A program made the position numbers and the translations under genes. A stretch of DNA of 64,000 nucleotides, taken from Nostoc sp. JL33 (GTDB lineage Bacteria > Cyanobacteriota > Cyanobacteriia > Cyanobacteriales > Nostocaceae). The DNA is taken from the NCBI RefSeq assembly GCF_017114985.1, contig NZ_JABXKP010000053.1, positions 75,721 to 139,720 on the forward strand, read 5' to 3'. The notes below the pieces were generated by a model that did not search any database, was not told where the DNA came from, and was given only the letters and a program-made list of their open reading frames with translations. Position 1 is the first letter of the stretch. Each line of letters opens with the position of its first letter. Shown here one piece after another: positions 63,195 through 64,000 of this stretch.

Positions 63195-63591
63195 AAGCGT
63201 GGCGTTTTTAATGCAAGCCGACGCATTAACAATGCAAGCTGACGCATTAACAATGCAAGCTGACGCATTAACAATGCAAGCCGATGCATTAACAATGCAA
63301 GCTGATGCATTAACAATGCAAGCCGATGCATTAACAATGCAAGCCGATGCATTAACAATGCAAGCCAACGCATTAACAATGTAAGCCAACGCATTAACAA
63401 TGCAAGCTGATGCATTAAGCTGTTCCACATTTAACTTGCATAATTAGGGCGGGCAAGATGCCCACCCCACAAGATTTTAATTAAATTTAGATATGTAAAC
63501 TAGATGTGGAACAGCTTAACAATGCAAGCTGACGCATTAGGATTGCAGGATATTGCCAAATTTAATTCGCTACGAATTAATGGAATGCTGT
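63195..63591 (-). repeat. 21-bp-unit hairpin array, copy B
   Basis: Reverse orientation of copy A (25468-25685). Ten units lie at 63213-63422 and one more at 63521-63541, consensus GCAAGCYGAYGCATTAACAAT. The leader AGTACAGCATTCCATT with the TTAATTCGTAGCGAATTAA palindrome and the end TGCATTAAAAACGCCACGC match copy A. Confidence 0.9.
63418..63516. mobile_element. MITE with TA duplication inside the array
   Basis: 99 bases with 13-bp perfect inverted ends AGCTGTTCCACAT/ATGTGGAACAGCT, flanked by TA on each side. An inner hairpin GGGCGGGCA-AGA-TGCCCACCC is present. The TA duplication suggests IS630/Tc1-type mobilisation. Alternatively the duplication is TTAA with slightly shorter ends. Confidence 0.8.
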
Positions 63592-63624
63592 ACTCAATAC
63601 GCTTGGGTTAAGGGGGGTTGGGGG

Positions 63625-63762
63625 CAATACGCTTGGGTTAAGCATTTTTTTCTTCTCTCTGTTTCCTCTGCGCCTCTGCGGTAGCCTGCGGCAAGCCGCT
63701 CCGCGTCTACGTTAAAAAAATTGAGTTTGACAAAGAGTTTTAACCTTAACACCAAGCGTATT
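63625..63762 (+). repeat. Interspersed element, copy
   Basis: Bounded by CAATACGCTTGGGTTAAG and its approximate inverse CTTAACACCAAGCGTATT; core as at 55134-55247. It contains an extra piece of dispersed palindromic repeat (63675-63712). Confidence 0.8.
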
Positions 63763-64000
63763 AGGGTTGAAGGAGAGGGAAGCCGGAGGCAGGCTAGTTA
63801 TATTTGCTAACTATCAACACACCGAGGGCTAATAGAGATAAACCAGATAAAATAGAAATTAAAAATTAGTAACCAAAACATAATAACCATTGACAAAATA
63901 AATTTTTGATAACTTTCATCACAACTTAAACACTTTTTTATAGCCAACTTGAAGCAGAATACATAGATGCGGATAATTGGACATATCAACTACAAAAGGT

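Larger units (their letters stand above)
63103..64000. other. Terminal repeat region
   Basis: No gene is supported. It contains the second 21-bp array with a MITE inside it, two CAATACGCTTGGGTTAAG copies and an interspersed element. A 60-codon minus-strand frame at 63807-63989 starts at a weak position and is hydrophobic; I do not call it. Confidence 0.6.

Noticed and set aside
63156..63428. Heptapeptide-repeat frames (CIVNASA type) as a protein gene
   Set aside because: A 21-base repeat leaves several frames open on both strands, so an open frame is no evidence for translation; treated as a repeat array.
63213..63541. CRISPR array
   Set aside because: Units of 21 bases are contiguous without unique spacers, and no cas gene is present.
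63807..63989. 60-codon hydrophobic minus-strand frame at the window end
   Set aside because: AT-rich sequence easily gives hydrophobic frames; no ribosome-binding site or family seen.

Overview
The window comes from a filamentous, heterocystous-type cyanobacterium, most like Nostoc or a close relative. The evidence is many GCGATCGC (HIP1) octamers, petB/petD, a phycobiliprotein lyase and an NblB-like protein, LrtA, BgtAB and NatE transporters, giant Ser/Thr-kinase plus histidine-kinase hybrids, and dense families of small repeats (heptamer STRRs, palindromic REPs, MITEs). Base composition is moderately AT-rich. No rRNA or CRISPR array was seen; one tRNA gene (Ser, GGA) is present.

Layout. 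1-8 kb: repeat-rich leader, a small outer-membrane-like protein, an RDD/pentapeptide-repeat membrane protein, small membrane or exported proteins, a GT4 glycosyltransferase, a relic IS200/IS605 right end and an RsbW-like ATPase. 8-13 kb: the petB-petD cytochrome b6f operon diverging from ctpA, an exported AroQ-gamma chorismate mutase and a chimeric GAF/Uma2 remnant. 13-25 kb: two tandem giant multi-domain kinases (1840 and 2124 aa) that share a tract of about 668 bp that looks identical, and that carry several in-frame repeat insertions. 25-30 kb: a 21-bp repeat array, an MBL-fold protein, an M50 protease, and an nblB-cpcS-type pair. 30-37.5 kb: a frameshifted RelE-like/XRE pair, tRNA-Ser, a [2Fe-2S] ferredoxin-nuclease-IMPase-DnaJ/TPR-hisZ run, a DUF4258/MqsA-like pair, and a 4Fe-4S ferredoxin followed by natE. 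37.5-43 kb: accessory region with a MITE-like fold-back, a NERD-transmembrane-PhnD fusion protein, and an IS1341-type tnpB element with both ends recognisable. 43-48.5 kb: membrane coiled-coil protein, Tat-exported beta-carbonic anhydrase, UbiD and a PaaK-like enzyme. 48.5-56 kb: accessory island with SH3, DUF4058, TPR-WD40, a DUF559 nuclease bounded by inverted REPs, a PD-(D/E)XK-TPR protein and a CAP lipoprotein. 56-64 kb: HGSNAT-like membrane protein, PrxQ, LrtA, LipB, divergent bgtA/bgtB, then a second, larger 21-bp repeat array interrupted by a MITE.

Themes. Photosynthesis and its maintenance (petBD, ctpA, nblB, cpcS, lrtA, ubiD for plastoquinone) sit beside amino-acid uptake (natE, bgtAB) and signalling (two hybrid kinases, RsbW-like protein). 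The most unusual content is repeat-driven. Repeats of at least three families have entered protein-coding genes in frame, supply start codons or a ribosome-binding site, and bound a nuclease gene in a RAYT-like arrangement. The best candidates for undescribed systems are the NERD-TM-PhnD protein, the REP-bounded DUF559 gene and the 21-bp hairpin-unit arrays. All calls come from reading sequence and recalled family knowledge; no database search was run.
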